Source: Gonapodya sp. JEL0774 | Taxonomy: Eukaryota; Monoblepharomycota; Monoblepharidomycetes; Monoblepharidales; Gonapodyaceae | Assembly: GCA_027604505.1 (NCBI GenBank) | Contig: JADIIX010000168.1 | Coordinates: 1 to 41,220 of the forward strand | Direction: 5' to 3' | DNA: 41,220 nucleotides | Shown here: one piece after another, positions 11,901 to 21,562 of the stretch | Numbering within the stretch: the first letter of the stretch is position 1 | How the letters are laid out: each line of letters opens with the position of its first letter | Notes under the pieces: model-generated | What the model saw: only the letters and a program-made list of their open reading frames with translations | Database searches by the model: none | Told to the model about the DNA's origin: nothing | Translations under genes and position numbers: made by a program

Positions 11901-13412
11901 GCTCGGCAATCACACCCATTGCTTTGACAGCTGCAACTGGGCTGGAAGCCGCACCAATTGGTTCGACAATTGCAACAGGGTCGGCAGTTGAGCTGTTTTG
12001 CTTCGATAATTGAAACTTGGCAGCAGTTGTGCTGTTTGCTTTAATGATTACAACAGGGACAGCAGTGATGCTGTTTGCTTCGATGATTGCAACTGGTTCA
12101 GCAATTGCACTGTTTGCTTTGACCCTTGTGGCTGTCCTGTCTTTCACCACCTCCACATCTGCACACTTTGATTGACCACTTCCTTCCAGCATCCACCAGC
12201 TGTGCTTGTGCACTGGGATCCAGGTTTTTCCCCTGTTCATCAACTTGTGCAATGTCCATTCCAAGTGTTATCAGTAGTGGCGAAGCACTTGCAACCTGAC
12301 TTTCTCTTCCCATACTGAAACCAAGGATCTCTGCCATGGTCAGACTGTCAATCACAGACAGGTGACCATCAGTGACATTCAATGATGCAGAGTGATGGGT
12401 GGTAGTGGAGCCTAACCCAGCACAATGTAGGGCGGTGTCAGGGAATGGAAACAATGGTGTTTTCTGCGATAAGATGGACCATGGTGGGGTTACTGTTGAT
12501 GCAATATAATATAAAGTTTACTTGAGACACAAGAGACTCACTTTGTTTGTGCCATTACAATCACTTGTTGTCAATGCCAACAATTGCGAAGGGTCTGTGG
12601 TGCTCCCCCGTCTTGCTTCCACCAGTGTGCTGTTCTCCTTCCACGAGGTTGAACTGTTTCTTCCTGTATTGTGACATCCTCTGCCAAGTGGTCAGCACCC
12701 CTATGTTACTGTTGCTGTAATCTCTTCCACTCAAAAAGATGTCCAGGAACTCCTTCAACTGTCATGGTAGTGCCTGGGGCATCCCTCTGGAATAAGCCCA
12801 ACACAAGCAGCAGGATCTTCTGGGCCATTATGGTTGCAAAATCAAGAGATTTTGGGTGTGTGGGCCTTCTGTTGTTTTGAATCTCATGTAGGCACCATAT
12901 TTTCCCTATGAGGGCAACAGTACCTTTGGGGCCGACCATGTGCTTCAGCAGATGCCTCAAATCTCCAATTGACAGACCCATCAAGTTTCCCTAGCTCAGA
13001 GCTCTCTCAAAGCTTTCATTGTTTTGGCCAACAGTTTGCTCCTTCGCAAGAATTGTGCTGTTGTCAGGGTGCAGTTGAACGCATTACCAGGTGTTGATAG
13101 ATTCTGGAAAAATGAATGCTCCATGTGTACCAATTGCTTCAAGGGTGTGACATTGTGGTCCTACTGGTGACTGATGCAGTAGATCAGGAACAGCGTCAAG
13201 CAGCTGTTTTCCACAAGCCCACTCTTCAGCCAATGTATAAACTGACAATCCTTGTCCTCAATTGATGCCTTGGCATTCCCAATAGTTTTTATCAGTGAGA
13301 GATACAGCTCCTGATTATTGGTTGCAGCCACCTTTGAGTGGTGACCAGACATGGGGGACCATGAAATGCCACAGACACAAATTGTTTGTGTGTAGTTTGT
13401 GGTGGAAGACAA
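8990..13412 (-). pseudogene. Decayed multi-exon gene of unknown family, CpG-poor
   Basis: Coding-like stretches follow one another on the minus strand: around 13412-13161, 12984-12560, 12454-12098, 12264-11329, 10206-10003, 9981-9523 and 9444-9196. The peptides look like one large protein (for example MGLSIGDLRHLLKHMVGPKG, MDLPVINLDLSYNPACLESL, THYSFLCCHPELKLVYPSPA) but are broken by stops such as the TAG before GNLMGLS (near 12990) and the TAA after PESINTW (near 13085), and by an apparent frame change near 12715. CG dinucleotides are almost absent over long stretches (none in 11101-11280), unlike the flanking genes, which suggests methylation-driven C-to-T decay. I do not recognise the family. 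It may be a transposon-associated or expanded basidiomycete gene; an active gene with unusual splicing is less likely. Confidence 0.45.
11461..12125 (-). repeat. Tandem 13-residue (39-bp) repeat within a coding-like frame
   Basis: The 311-codon minus-strand frame at 11329-12264 contains about 16 imperfect units of exactly 13 residues, of the type VASIEVNSVDTKA, VKGIEVNGADVEV, VGNIETNSADLEP, VIGVKVNNVESEP, VAIIEANSITAVP. The pattern is V-x2-hydrophobic-[EK]-[AVT]-N-x5-[PV]. Register is lost once, by three residues, near the middle. The period is seen directly; the function is unknown. The regular hydrophobic/polar pattern could give a beta-strand stack or a coiled scaffold, which is inference. 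Confidence 0.75.
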
Positions 13413-13436
13413 TTGGTTTGATTGCCTGCTGTACTG

Positions 13437-13982
13437 CCAAATTGTTTCAGTGCCCCTTTCCTACACTGCCCTTCAAGGATATCCTCACAATTTCAGAGGG
13501 CGTGGAAAAACTGGTCGTGGAAGAGGGCAAGGGGAGGATGAGGGAAGAGGACAGAAGGATCATGGAGCACATTTGTGAGTTTCTTTGTGCTGTTCTTGTG
13601 ATCATGAGCCAAAAAGGGTGTGTGCCATTGGCTAAATTCAAGTTTTGGTCTTTTCTTGCAACACACAGATGTGTTCCACATGCTGTGGTGAGGGATTGTA
13701 GGTGAGAAGGGGGGGCAGTGGGGGGGTAGGAGATTGTGAGTGTGAGTTATCTTTCAGCACCTCACAAATTTGTGACTTGCACATCACAGCTCCGGTTTAA
13801 CAAAGAGGGTGTTGCATGCAGGTAGCCAGCTGAGCTTCTGTTGGGGTATTCATTATTCGAGCATTAGTTTAGGCATCAGTGCTGTGCACTGGCTGCTTGG
13901 TTTTCACGAGGGATCAGTGCTTGCGCCATCTCTGCCAATCACGGCAACGCGTTTCCAAGTAGTGGATGGGATATTGATATCT
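13437..13982 (+). repeat. Dispersed repeat A, inverted partner of 34511-35062
   Basis: About 545 bases here match the reverse complement of 34511-35062 with frequent substitutions and small indels. Shared landmarks include CAGTGCCCCTTTCCTACACT (13449 on), GTGATCATGAGCC (13599), GATGTGTTCCACATGC (13669) and CTCTGCCAATCACGGCAA (13930). The copy lies directly upstream of the decayed minus-strand gene. It may be that gene's 5' region or LTR, or an independent element; no clear TG...CA ends or target duplication were seen. Confidence 0.75.
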
Positions 13983-14388
13983 GTGTTTACAAAGCTGGCT
14001 TTATTGGCTGTAGTGGATCCGTTGAGGGACATAGGTCGCAGCTTATAAATGAGCACTGGGGCATCGTCAACTAACCTCATCATAAACTACTATACCGGTC
14101 ATAAAATCAGCACCAATGGGCCACTTGCTGATTCTGCATATGTAGTACCGTAACGCCATTTCCATTGACCATTTCCCGTTCTGTGTTGATTCCTAACCTC
14201 ACCACTCCCACCTGCACTCACCCGTCGGGGAATGTGTTGGGACCTTCTGGGTTCAGTGATCTACAATACAGACATCAGATAGCTCCAGAGCGCAAACTAA
14301 CTCGCCCTTATTGCCGTCTCAAACCAATGGCTCGGCACCTCACTAGATGATCCTTACTCCCCGCCTCCCAATTCCTGCTCAATCTCTT
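13983..14388. other. Intergenic, nothing recognised
   Basis: Sequence between repeat A and the coding-like block at 14389. Short frames only, no similarity that I can name. Confidence 0.3.
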
Positions 14389-14818
14389 TTACATTCCCAC
14401 TCCCTCCATATAATCAGAATCACTTTGAACAAAGACCCAATTGTCATCGCCTTTGCTGCCAAGCACCATCAGAAAAACGAAAGAATGCGCATCTTGCTTC
14501 GGCGGGACTTCGCGAGGCTGGTGGTCAATCACTGGCCAGGCGGCATCGACCAGTCTATGGATTTCGCGATCTATGCAAGTGGCCGGTGGGACGTTGTCAT
14601 AGGTGGTGTGTTGATAGTGAATCGCGCAGTGACGTGTATTTACATTCATAGACTGCCTTCCAATTCACGTGACAATACAGCTCATTGTAACTTGTGGGGT
14701 CTGCATTCAAAGTAAAGCTGATTCCTGCCCTTTCAATGAGAGAAGCAGCGGCAGAAGAGCCTGCGACCACTCTCATCAGGTGAAGGTGCTTTGTCCTTCG
14801 GCGGCATTCAACGCCCAA
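14389..14818 (-). pseudogene. Uncharacterised coding-like block, copied at 20967-21210
   Basis: Two minus-strand frames look like genuine protein: 14818-14597 (includes ISFTLNADPTSYNELYCHV) and 14649-14389 (includes YQHTTYDNVPPATCIDREIH and QDAHSFVFLMVLGSKGDDNW). No splice that joins them was established. The segment 14489-14727 is repeated at 20967-21210, where the same frames carry stops. I do not recognise the family. It could be the remains of a small gene or an exon pair of a young, dispersed gene; the frame shift between the two parts argues for decay or an unseen intron. Confidence 0.35.
14489..14727 (+). repeat. Dispersed repeat C, copy 1
   Basis: About 240 bases similar to 20967-21210 in the same orientation. 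Shared strings include ATCTTGCTTCGG at the left, GTGACAATACAGCTC near the middle-right and CTGCATTCAAAGT close to the right end. The centre is more diverged, with indels. Confidence 0.7.
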
Positions 14819-14876
14819 TGCGGGACCATGAAGGTTCTTGAGGACAGGTACCAGTTACCCGAAGCCCCACATTATC

Positions 14877-15596
14877 TTATTTTAGCATTTCTGATGCCGC
14901 TGTGTCACAGAACTTTGCGAACTCCACATCTCTACTTGTGAGACCTTGTTTCAGAACGGTAAACAAATCAGCAAATGTCCTCAATTGGCAAAAATAACTT
15001 CTCGCACCATCAGCGTCATGGGATGTCCACGTAATTTCAACGCGGTTGTAGACCTGCCGACATTATGTCAACCAATTCATAGGCAGCGGTAGTGGTTAGT
15101 AGAACAAATCGGAGGGACGAGCAAGGGCCAGCGGAGAAGCAAAAACCTTTTTTCCAAGACTTACATTGAACCATTCCGGGTGGTGATCTACTTTGTCAGC
15201 TCTCAGTGCCACCCTCGTCATGAACCCTGCCAAGTGAGCGTTCACATAACACTTCGTCGAGATCTGGACATCAAGCAGTATGCCTATCAAAGGTCCAAGA
15301 AACGCACCAAAGGCCTGGTTGAAGTCCTCGAACTTGAACGTTTTCTTCACCGCGTCGCGCTCGGGATTCACATCGATCCACCCAGAGGGGACGAGCTCTG
15401 CAACCGCGATAGAACGCTCCTCAATGGAGAGCTTCTTCATTGAGGACGAGAAACTGGAAGAGGACGCCGAGAATGGTCGTGAAAAGGTTGGGATATGGAA
15501 CAATTTCTTTGCGGCCGAAGGCAGGACCGCGTGGAGAGAGCAGCAGGGTCCAATAAGGGAACAGTGGATGGGAGAAGCAATCTTCATATGGTGCAT
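14877..15596 (-). CDS. Pterin-4a-carbinolamine dehydratase
   Basis: Dehydrates 4a-hydroxytetrahydrobiopterin so that the cofactor of aromatic amino acid hydroxylases can be recycled. Three exons: 15165-15596, 14999-15053 and 14877-14944, giving 184 residues. Splicing rebuilds the family signature [20 protein letters not shown] followed by TSHDADG and a C-terminal helix [19 protein letters not shown]; the His-His-Pro and TSHD residues are active-site elements of the PCD family. Residues 1-52 precede a second Met (MKKLSIEER) and are rich in Ser, Ala, His and basic residues, which suggests a mitochondrial presequence with a shorter product possible from the internal Met. A fragment of exon 1 is duplicated at 8106-8834. 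No aromatic amino acid hydroxylase is in this window, so the substrate context is unknown. Confidence 0.92.
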
Positions 15597-15798
15597 CGGG
15601 ACTTTTTTGAATGCTGAAGTCGGGACACCAGCACCTCCGACGACAGTTCATGAAGACAACTAATAACACTGTGAAAAGAAAAAAAATGAAAGTATTCTTC
15701 CGTGACGCAATAGATATATAGACTCTCAAACACATTCAATGTTCCTATCACTGCCCACAAATCGTAAGGAATCCGGTCCCACAGATCCCTGCAACAAC
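15597..15798. other. Intergenic upstream of the dehydratase
   Basis: About 200 bases between the dehydratase start and the stop of the 949-residue gene, both on the minus strand. Probable dehydratase promoter; the plus-strand motif GATATATAGACTCTC near 15712 is a TATA-like run but on the wrong strand to be certain. Confidence 0.3.
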
Positions 15799-18700
15799 TT
15801 ACACTGAGGTAACGTCAACCTGCATTGGCACCGGATCGTTCTCTACTCCGCGGGAATCCGCCATAGCCACCACTATCCCACTCTCCTTCCCTTCCTTTTC
15901 CCCATGCGCTGAGCAAGCTTGCTCTCGGGTCCTCTTGACTCCTGGGTTATAACGATACTCTGACAACGCTTTCCTGCCAGCAGTCACAGCTGTCCTCGCA
16001 CCGGGACCACTTCTTGTTATCACTACCATTCCCAATGCGGCAGCAACTGTCCCGCCTTGGCGAGGTGCAATTGGAATCACACCTTGCGGCTTATGCGACC
16101 CCTCAGCATCACTGCCGGCACGAACTTTTACACCCCCGTTCAGCCCACCCTTTCCGCGCTCCTCGATAGTCCGGCGCAAGGTCGTTCGCTGCACTTCCAG
16201 CCGGGCACGACGAGGGCCCGCCACAGTTTGACATCGAATACGCTGTGTAAGTGCTGCAAGAAGATTTTTGCGGGCCCGTTGTAGGGAGGCTGATTCATCG
16301 TGCCGTGATGAGGAATGTGTGTAATCAACAACCATCAAACAAGGACTAAGAACTTACGAAGGTCCTTCCTCAAAGTCACCACCCTCTCCTTTAGAGTCCT
16401 GCCCCATTGCCACCACTCGATTGTTCTACACATAGCACCAGTCGGGTCCGTTTTCTTATTATTTCCCCCAATCTGATTCATCTTGAGCCCATTCCCGTCC
16501 CCTGAGATCTCCGCGGAACCTTCTCGAGGGGTACCCCTTCCCGCTAATTTCGACAGAGCGCGTTCGGTTTCAAGGGCATCCTTGGCCGCAGTTTCGACTT
16601 CGACCATGGCCCGCCGTTCGCGAGTTGATAGAGAAGCGCGAGGCCGACGATGCGCCGCGTACGGTATGGGTGTGTAAGATGATTCTAAAGGGGACACGCA
16701 GGAAGTTGCAGAAGCTTGAGAGATAAAATCGAGTGCGGTTGCAGCATCCTCCCTCTGTCTGATTCGCTTGGCCGCGCCCGCGAGATGAATAAGTCTCGCC
16801 ATCGTCCACGGTTTCGGAGGTGGCAAAGGCGCCGCTGGGACAATTTTAAGTGCGGATGAGCAGCAGCCACAAAATTTCTCATTGTCATGGTTCTTGTCGT
16901 CGCTGTTTGCGGCCGCCATAGGTAAGAAGTCGGACCACAAGGTGGGTGGGACCTGCCCAAGCGGAGATTTGGGCAACGATTCCAGCTGCGGTGCTGCGCC
17001 GACGGCTGCAGCAAGCGCCGGTGATAGATGTGCCGTCGCTTTTGCTGTGATCCCCTGTATGCTATTTGCACTTTTGTCCGTCCGGTTCTTCTTATCACTG
17101 CCAACTTTCGATCCTCCTGATTCTGCCTGGTCCCCAGACCTACAGATAATCATTCCATTTCTTCCGGAATCCCCGTTCATATCTTCATCAAAGCTTCTCA
17201 TGGGCTCTCCGCCGACTGACGCGACACCAATAATGCCAAAGTTCCCATTGCCAACTTCACCCTCCGTTTCCTTCCCACCCGCATCCATTTTGTGCCCTCC
17301 AAAAGCAGGCTTAGCGGGCCTTCTCAGCAAAATTGGACGAGGCCTAATGATAGCTGCCGCCGACGGCATGTGCGGACGTGGGGCCATGGCAAGAGGTCTC
17401 GCGGCCCTTGTTGGGGACTTAGTCCCGGATGAATTATCGTAGTGAGCACTTTTTTGCACGATCCCCCCAATATCGTCGTCGTCGTCGTCGATACAAGCAT
17501 CGGGGATGGTGATGGTCGGCGACGGAGGGGATCCGGGAGGTGAGGGTGCTGCATGAAACGGGGTTGCAGGCGTGTGCATGGGTGTAGGCGATATTGTAGG
17601 TGATGGAAGAAAAGAAATGCTTTTGGCGGAGGTAGGTGGAGGAGGCAGGCGTGGCAAGAGTTCCTCGCTGTCCTGACTCAACCCGAGTTCCACATCAGGC
17701 TTTCTACCTTCCACTTCCATCAAAAAAATACGATCAGGGGTTGCATCACGTGATTGTGCACGGTGCGGATGCGGTGGTTGTAGTGGGAACGCGTGCGCCG
17801 TAGTTCGCACTGGTCGACGCGGGATCTGGACTTCAATATCGTACAAGGGTTTGGGTGGAGACGCTGAAGGGCGGCGGCGGGATGAGGGTAGTGAAGATGA
17901 TGTGTTCGCGCGGTCAGTGGGGACTTTCCCCAGCGCGATGGACGGTGGTGTGGATGTCAAATACACATCGTCTCCCGGTAAAGATTCCTTCCCCTCCCGT
18001 CTTGTCCCGAGGTGTCCCCTCAAAGCCGCCAGAGCGGCTGCTGACTTAGTAATGGCAGGTTTACGGCTCCTTTTCATGGGTTTGATCATTTCGTTTGGGA
18101 CGGATTTTCGGTAAGTGAGCGATTTAGGGCTGGGACTCGCGGGGACCAGGAGGATACGTGGGGACCGACGAGGTGATGAAGAACCTGAGGTAGAATCAGT
18201 GGGTACAGGGATACGAGGTGGAGATGAGGGTGGAGACGGGGAGGGGGATGATGGAGGGGAAGAAGAGGGAGCCAAGGGTTGCGAGTTCTCTTTATCCTTC
18301 GGGAATTTGAAGAAGTGGTGATGTGTTAATCAAGTGAGAATACAAGCGCTCTGTTCTGAGTCCAAGAGACAGAAAGCTCCAATGCAGTCAGCTGTCGGTA
18401 ACGACTGCTGCACCACGGGCTTACTGGTAGAGCTCCTCTCGGAGTCACCAAAGAAGTTTGATGATTCTCACCATGCCTGAATCAATCTTGCGTCTCTTTG
18501 CAGGTGTCTCGAGCACTGTCCTAGCATCTGGGTTTCGCTGCATATTCTCTTCCCCGCGCCAGTCGAGCCCATTGAACTCCTCTTGTTCGTCATCTTGGCA
18601 AAACCCGCTATCGAGCATTGGTTCAGAGCCTCGATCATGTTGCGAGTTTCTGGGAATGGGAAGAGAGCTCTTAGCGGCGTCTGCCAAGGCTGCGTCGTCG

Positions 18701-18891
18701 TCCGGCACATCAATTTCGGAGAAGAGATGGAACCCGTCGGAGAGCGAGAGGAGGGGTCGGGAGGAAGGGAGGTAGAGGGAGAGGCAAGATTTGATCTGAC
18801 CAGAGGCTAGGTGTGGGGTGTGCGAGCTGGGGGAGGGGCGGTCTGAGGGGATTTGGCTCGGCGTGGTCGCATGGGCTGTACGGTGGAACAC
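15799..18891 (-). CDS. Large disordered Ser/Pro-rich protein, function unknown
   Basis: Three exons (18472-18891, 16358-18296, 15799-16289) join in frame to 949 residues. Exon 1 is Ser/Pro-rich, then acidic (EIDVPDDDAALADAAKSS), and ends with a basic nuclear-localisation-like KRRKIDSGM. Exon 2 opens with DKENSQPLAPSS, containing a KEN motif as used by the anaphase-promoting complex, followed by SP/TP-rich sequence with many possible CDK sites (SPRRSPR), basic patches (KPMKRSRKPAITKS) and an acidic DDDDDD run. A probable coiled coil spans the exon 2/3 junction (RTLKERVVTLRKDL...SLQRARKNLLAALTQRI). I do not recognise the family. The composition suggests a cell-cycle-regulated nuclear protein; that is inference. 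The acceptor at 18297 was chosen because it keeps the frame and gives a normal GT...AG intron. Confidence 0.65.
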
Positions 18892-19462
18892 GATGTGTGA
18901 TTTGTGCCAATTCCATGATGTCGCTTATAAAAACACGCACATCTGCCGTATCCTAACCAGTGCATCATGGTTCAGGAGTGGTAGAGGGAAATCGTTGGTT
19001 GGTCTCTTCAGACTTAGGATTGCTTTGATCCGACCCTTCTGCGCAGCCTGCTTGGCTCGCTCAGAAATCAGAACCTGTTACGCAATGAAAAGAGTCACGA
19101 TTAAGTCCACGGAGGTCGGGAAAGCGGACTATCGATTCCCACTTGCAACTCTTGGTGAATCGCGGTTACCACCAGGATCGTCCGATTCGTCATCCGATCG
19201 ACCCAGCGATGACCAAAACCAGTCGATTTCAATTCATTTGCGAGCCTTGTGGTGTATCAGAGATGAAACTCACTCGAATCAATCACTTATTGTGCAGTGG
19301 TGAATCTGAAGGGCCGCAACGGATGAAGCACCTGCCCCGTGCATAGTCGGCCCAGACAGGTGAACACTAGTGAAATATAGCTTGTCTCACTGGCTCATTT
19401 TAGTTGTTACAGTGATTTTCAAGTGAGTCACCGGGAACTAAAACACTGAACTGAACTGGTCG
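18892..19462. other. Intergenic, promoter region of divergent genes
   Basis: Lies between the start of the 949-residue gene and repeat D copy 1. A plus-strand stretch (19225-19300) reads CEPCGVSEMKLTRINHLLC, which resembles a C-x2-C...H-x2-C zinc-finger scrap as in BED fingers of hAT transposases, but there is no surrounding frame. No gene called. Confidence 0.3.
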
Positions 19463-19630
19463 GTTCATGGAGCGACATGTGAGACTTCATTATTGATGTT
19501 GCCTTTTTGATTCAACGGAGGCAGATTCGATGTCATGTCTGAGTGGATTCTGCATTTGCACCTGGAGTATGTAGTAGCAACTGTGCGATGACTTGGAACC
19601 TTTGCCTAAACTTCCTCACGCGAACATATT
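19463..19630 (+). repeat. Dispersed repeat D, copy 1
   Basis: Matches 21209-21370 in the same orientation over about 165 bases. Shared strings include GAGACTTCATTATTGATGTT, TTTTTGATTCAA, GAGGCAGATTCGA and CTTCCTCACGCGAACATA. It ends 23 bases before the AIM41 start codon, so it forms the immediate 5' leader or promoter of that gene. Confidence 0.82.
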
Positions 19631-19653
19631 ACTTTGCATTGACCTCACCACCC

Positions 19654-20950
19654 ATGTCTTCCCGAATTCCCACGCATCTATTCCGTCTGCGTCTCACCTC
19701 TCACTCCCTTGTGAATCACACATCCTCCCCACCTGTGCTGCTCCCCCTGATGCCTTGTCGTTTATTCTCGTCCTCTCCTTCCACGGCCACATCCGCTCCT
19801 ACCCCCTCCACTTCATCGTACACTTTGGATCTTCAATCTGTTCTAAAAGCAGACCTAAAAGCTGCAATGAGGGAAAAGGACAAGTTGAGATCATCTGTCG
19901 TGAAAGGACTTTTGTCGGACATAACATATCAAGAGAAGAGCGGGAATCAGAGTAAAATCGATCCAGTTGCAATTCTTAGAAAAGGTGTGTCTACGTGCTT
20001 GATATCTGTTCATTGATTGGGGCTCGCGATGACGAGGAAGGTGTTCTCGACCTTTGCCACCACTGTGGAATCTGCCCACGGGACCATCGAGAGTCCATCG
20101 GAATAAATCGAATCGTCTTTCTCTATCTCTTCTTACCTTTTTTCGCTTGACCGGCCCCCTCACACCACCACCACCCTTTCCACCTCTTCACTTCTCACGA
20201 CATCCAGCTATCAAGCGTCGTCAAGATTCCATATCCCAGTACCGTGAAGCAAATCGGGAGGATCTTGCGCAGGCAGAGGAGGCAGAGGTATGTAGGGGTG
20301 ATGAGTGTGTGGGATTCTCAGTGGAAAGAGGCATGGGACGTATTGGACAGTGTATAGCAGAAGGTCTTGGGTGCAACTTGACCGAGTGCACTGTAGAGTG
20401 TGCATAACCTCGTGGGTCAATTGTTTTGTGGTAATGCGCCAACAGACCTTTGCTGGCGGGTATAACCTTGTTGTCACCGCACTGCCGAACAGGCAGCAAC
20501 TGGCGTGGAGTGACGACCGAGACTGAAATTCGTCTTCATTTAGTCAGCTCCAGTTGTCCCGCCTGTTGACCCCGCTCTCTAACGCACACTCGCCCGTCCA
20601 CTCGACCCTATCAGCTGGCACTTCTCAACACTTACCTGCCCCCAACCCCATCCGCCGCTGAACTTGCCGAACTAATAGCCTCCACCGCGGTCGAAATCGG
20701 TGCCAATTCCGCGGGTGATACGGGCAGGCTTGTCAAGGAATTGGCGAAGAAGACGCAGGGAAAGGGATGGGAGATGCGGGAACTGGCAGGTGAGAATATA
20801 CGCACGAAGGAGGTTACTGTGCTTGAATCGGAGCTTAGCTCGTTCGTCTTGTGTTCCTTTCTCTCTCTTATCACTTTTTCCCACTATTTATGTTCAGACT
20901 CAGCCAAGAAATACCTCGCCGGCGTAAGCTCAAAGTATAGGGAATTGTAA
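19654..20950 (+). CDS. AIM41: AIM41-like mitochondrial GatB/YqeY-domain protein
   Basis: YqeY-domain proteins share the tail domain of the GatB amidotransferase; yeast Aim41 is a mitochondrial protein of poorly known function. Four exons (19654-19984, 20208-20287, 20615-20789, 20898-20950) give 212 residues. Residues 1-50 are Arg/Ser/Leu-rich without acidic residues (MSSRIPTHLFRLRLTSHSLV), a typical mitochondrial presequence. The domain follows: LKADLKAAMREKDKLRSSVV, then AIKRRQDSISQYREANREDL, LALLNTYLPPTPSAAELAEL and the C-terminal SAKKYLAGVSSKYREL. Introns 1 and 2 (223 and 327 nt) are long for this window. The coding region is bracketed by repeat D on its 5' side and repeats C and D starting 16 bases after the stop. 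Confidence 0.9.
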
Positions 20951-20966
20951 GAAAACTTCACGCCAC

Positions 20967-21210
20967 GATCTTGCTTCGGTGAGACATCCCGGGGCTGGTG
21001 GTCATTCACTGACCAGGCATCGATCCAGTATATGGATTATGCGATCGATGCAGGTGACCGGTGTGTTGTCGTTATACAGAATCAAAGACAATTGGAGCAG
21101 CCGGGTCATGGCAGAGACTTGAGATGAATCCCTCTATGATATGTAGTGTACACGTGACAATACAGCTCTTGGTAACTTGTGCGATCTGCATTCAAAGTGA
21201 AACTGATTCG
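20967..21210 (+). repeat. Dispersed repeat C, copy 2
   Basis: Second copy of the segment at 14489-14727, starting 16 bases after the AIM41 stop codon. Its minus-strand frames are the same as in copy 1 but interrupted by stops, so this copy is more decayed. Confidence 0.7.
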
Positions 21211-21370
21211 AGTTCATGGAGCGGGATGCGAGACTTCATTATTGATGTTGTCTTTTTGATTCAAAGGAGGCAGATTCGAACTCATGTCCGAGTCAGTTCA
21301 GCATTTACACCTGTAGCAATTGCTCGATGACCTGCAACCTCTGTCCAATCTTCCTCACGCGAACATAATT
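21209..21370 (+). repeat. Dispersed repeat D, copy 2
   Basis: Direct-orientation copy of 19463-19630, abutting repeat C copy 2. The pair D...D therefore encloses AIM41 with a spacing of about 1.75 kb. Confidence 0.82.
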
Positions 21371-21562
21371 TTCCGGGATAGTGGTGGCCAACGCGGTTTG
21401 CGGTGCCAGGAGTTTTAGAATGTGATTGACAGCGTTGCGAGGAGAGTCAACAGTGGGTCCTGTGGTCGTTGATAGGCCTTGCCGTGTGTACCCTTGTCCT
21501 CGACCTTTTGAGCGAAGCCTCGGTTTTGTCTGCGATGACATCTCGCCAAGGCCAAGTAGCAA
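21305..21562 (-). CDS. Hypothetical exon or decayed gene, unknown
   Basis: A minus-strand frame reads sensibly toward its stop (LAPQTALATTIPENYVRVRK, then IGQRLQVIEQLLQV), like the C-terminal end of a helical protein. Its last ~20 codons overlap repeat D copy 2; copy 1 carries a diverged version. No convincing upstream exon was found in 21563-21860, where frames are short. It may be a gene remnant that belongs to the C/D repeat unit. No function can be named. Confidence 0.25.
   Translation of the reverse strand: MLLGLGEMSSQTKPRLRSKGRGQGYTRQGLSTTTGPTVDSPRNAVNHILKLLAPQTALATTIPENYVRVRKIGQRLQVIEQLLQV

Noticed and set aside
13437-13982. Repeat A as an LTR of a retrotransposon
   Set aside because: No TG...CA termini, primer-binding site or flanking 5-bp duplication could be seen, and the partner copy is inverted and far away.
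15180-15663. Plus-strand frames over the pterin dehydratase
   Set aside because: Antisense to exon 1 of a gene with a full family signature; no independent motif.
16882-17442. Plus-strand 186-codon hydrophobic frame
   Set aside because: Lies antisense to the 646-codon exon of the disordered protein; the hydrophobicity is the mirror of Ser/Pro/Lys-rich codons.
18312-18471. Two separate genes at 18472-18891 and 16358-18296
   Set aside because: The first frame ends at a GTGAGA donor and the second has no ATG; joining them at the AG before GATAAAGAG keeps phase and gives a single protein.
19225-19300. BED-type zinc finger of a hAT transposase
   Set aside because: Only one Cys-rich scrap with uncertain spacing and no adjoining transposase frame; too little to call.
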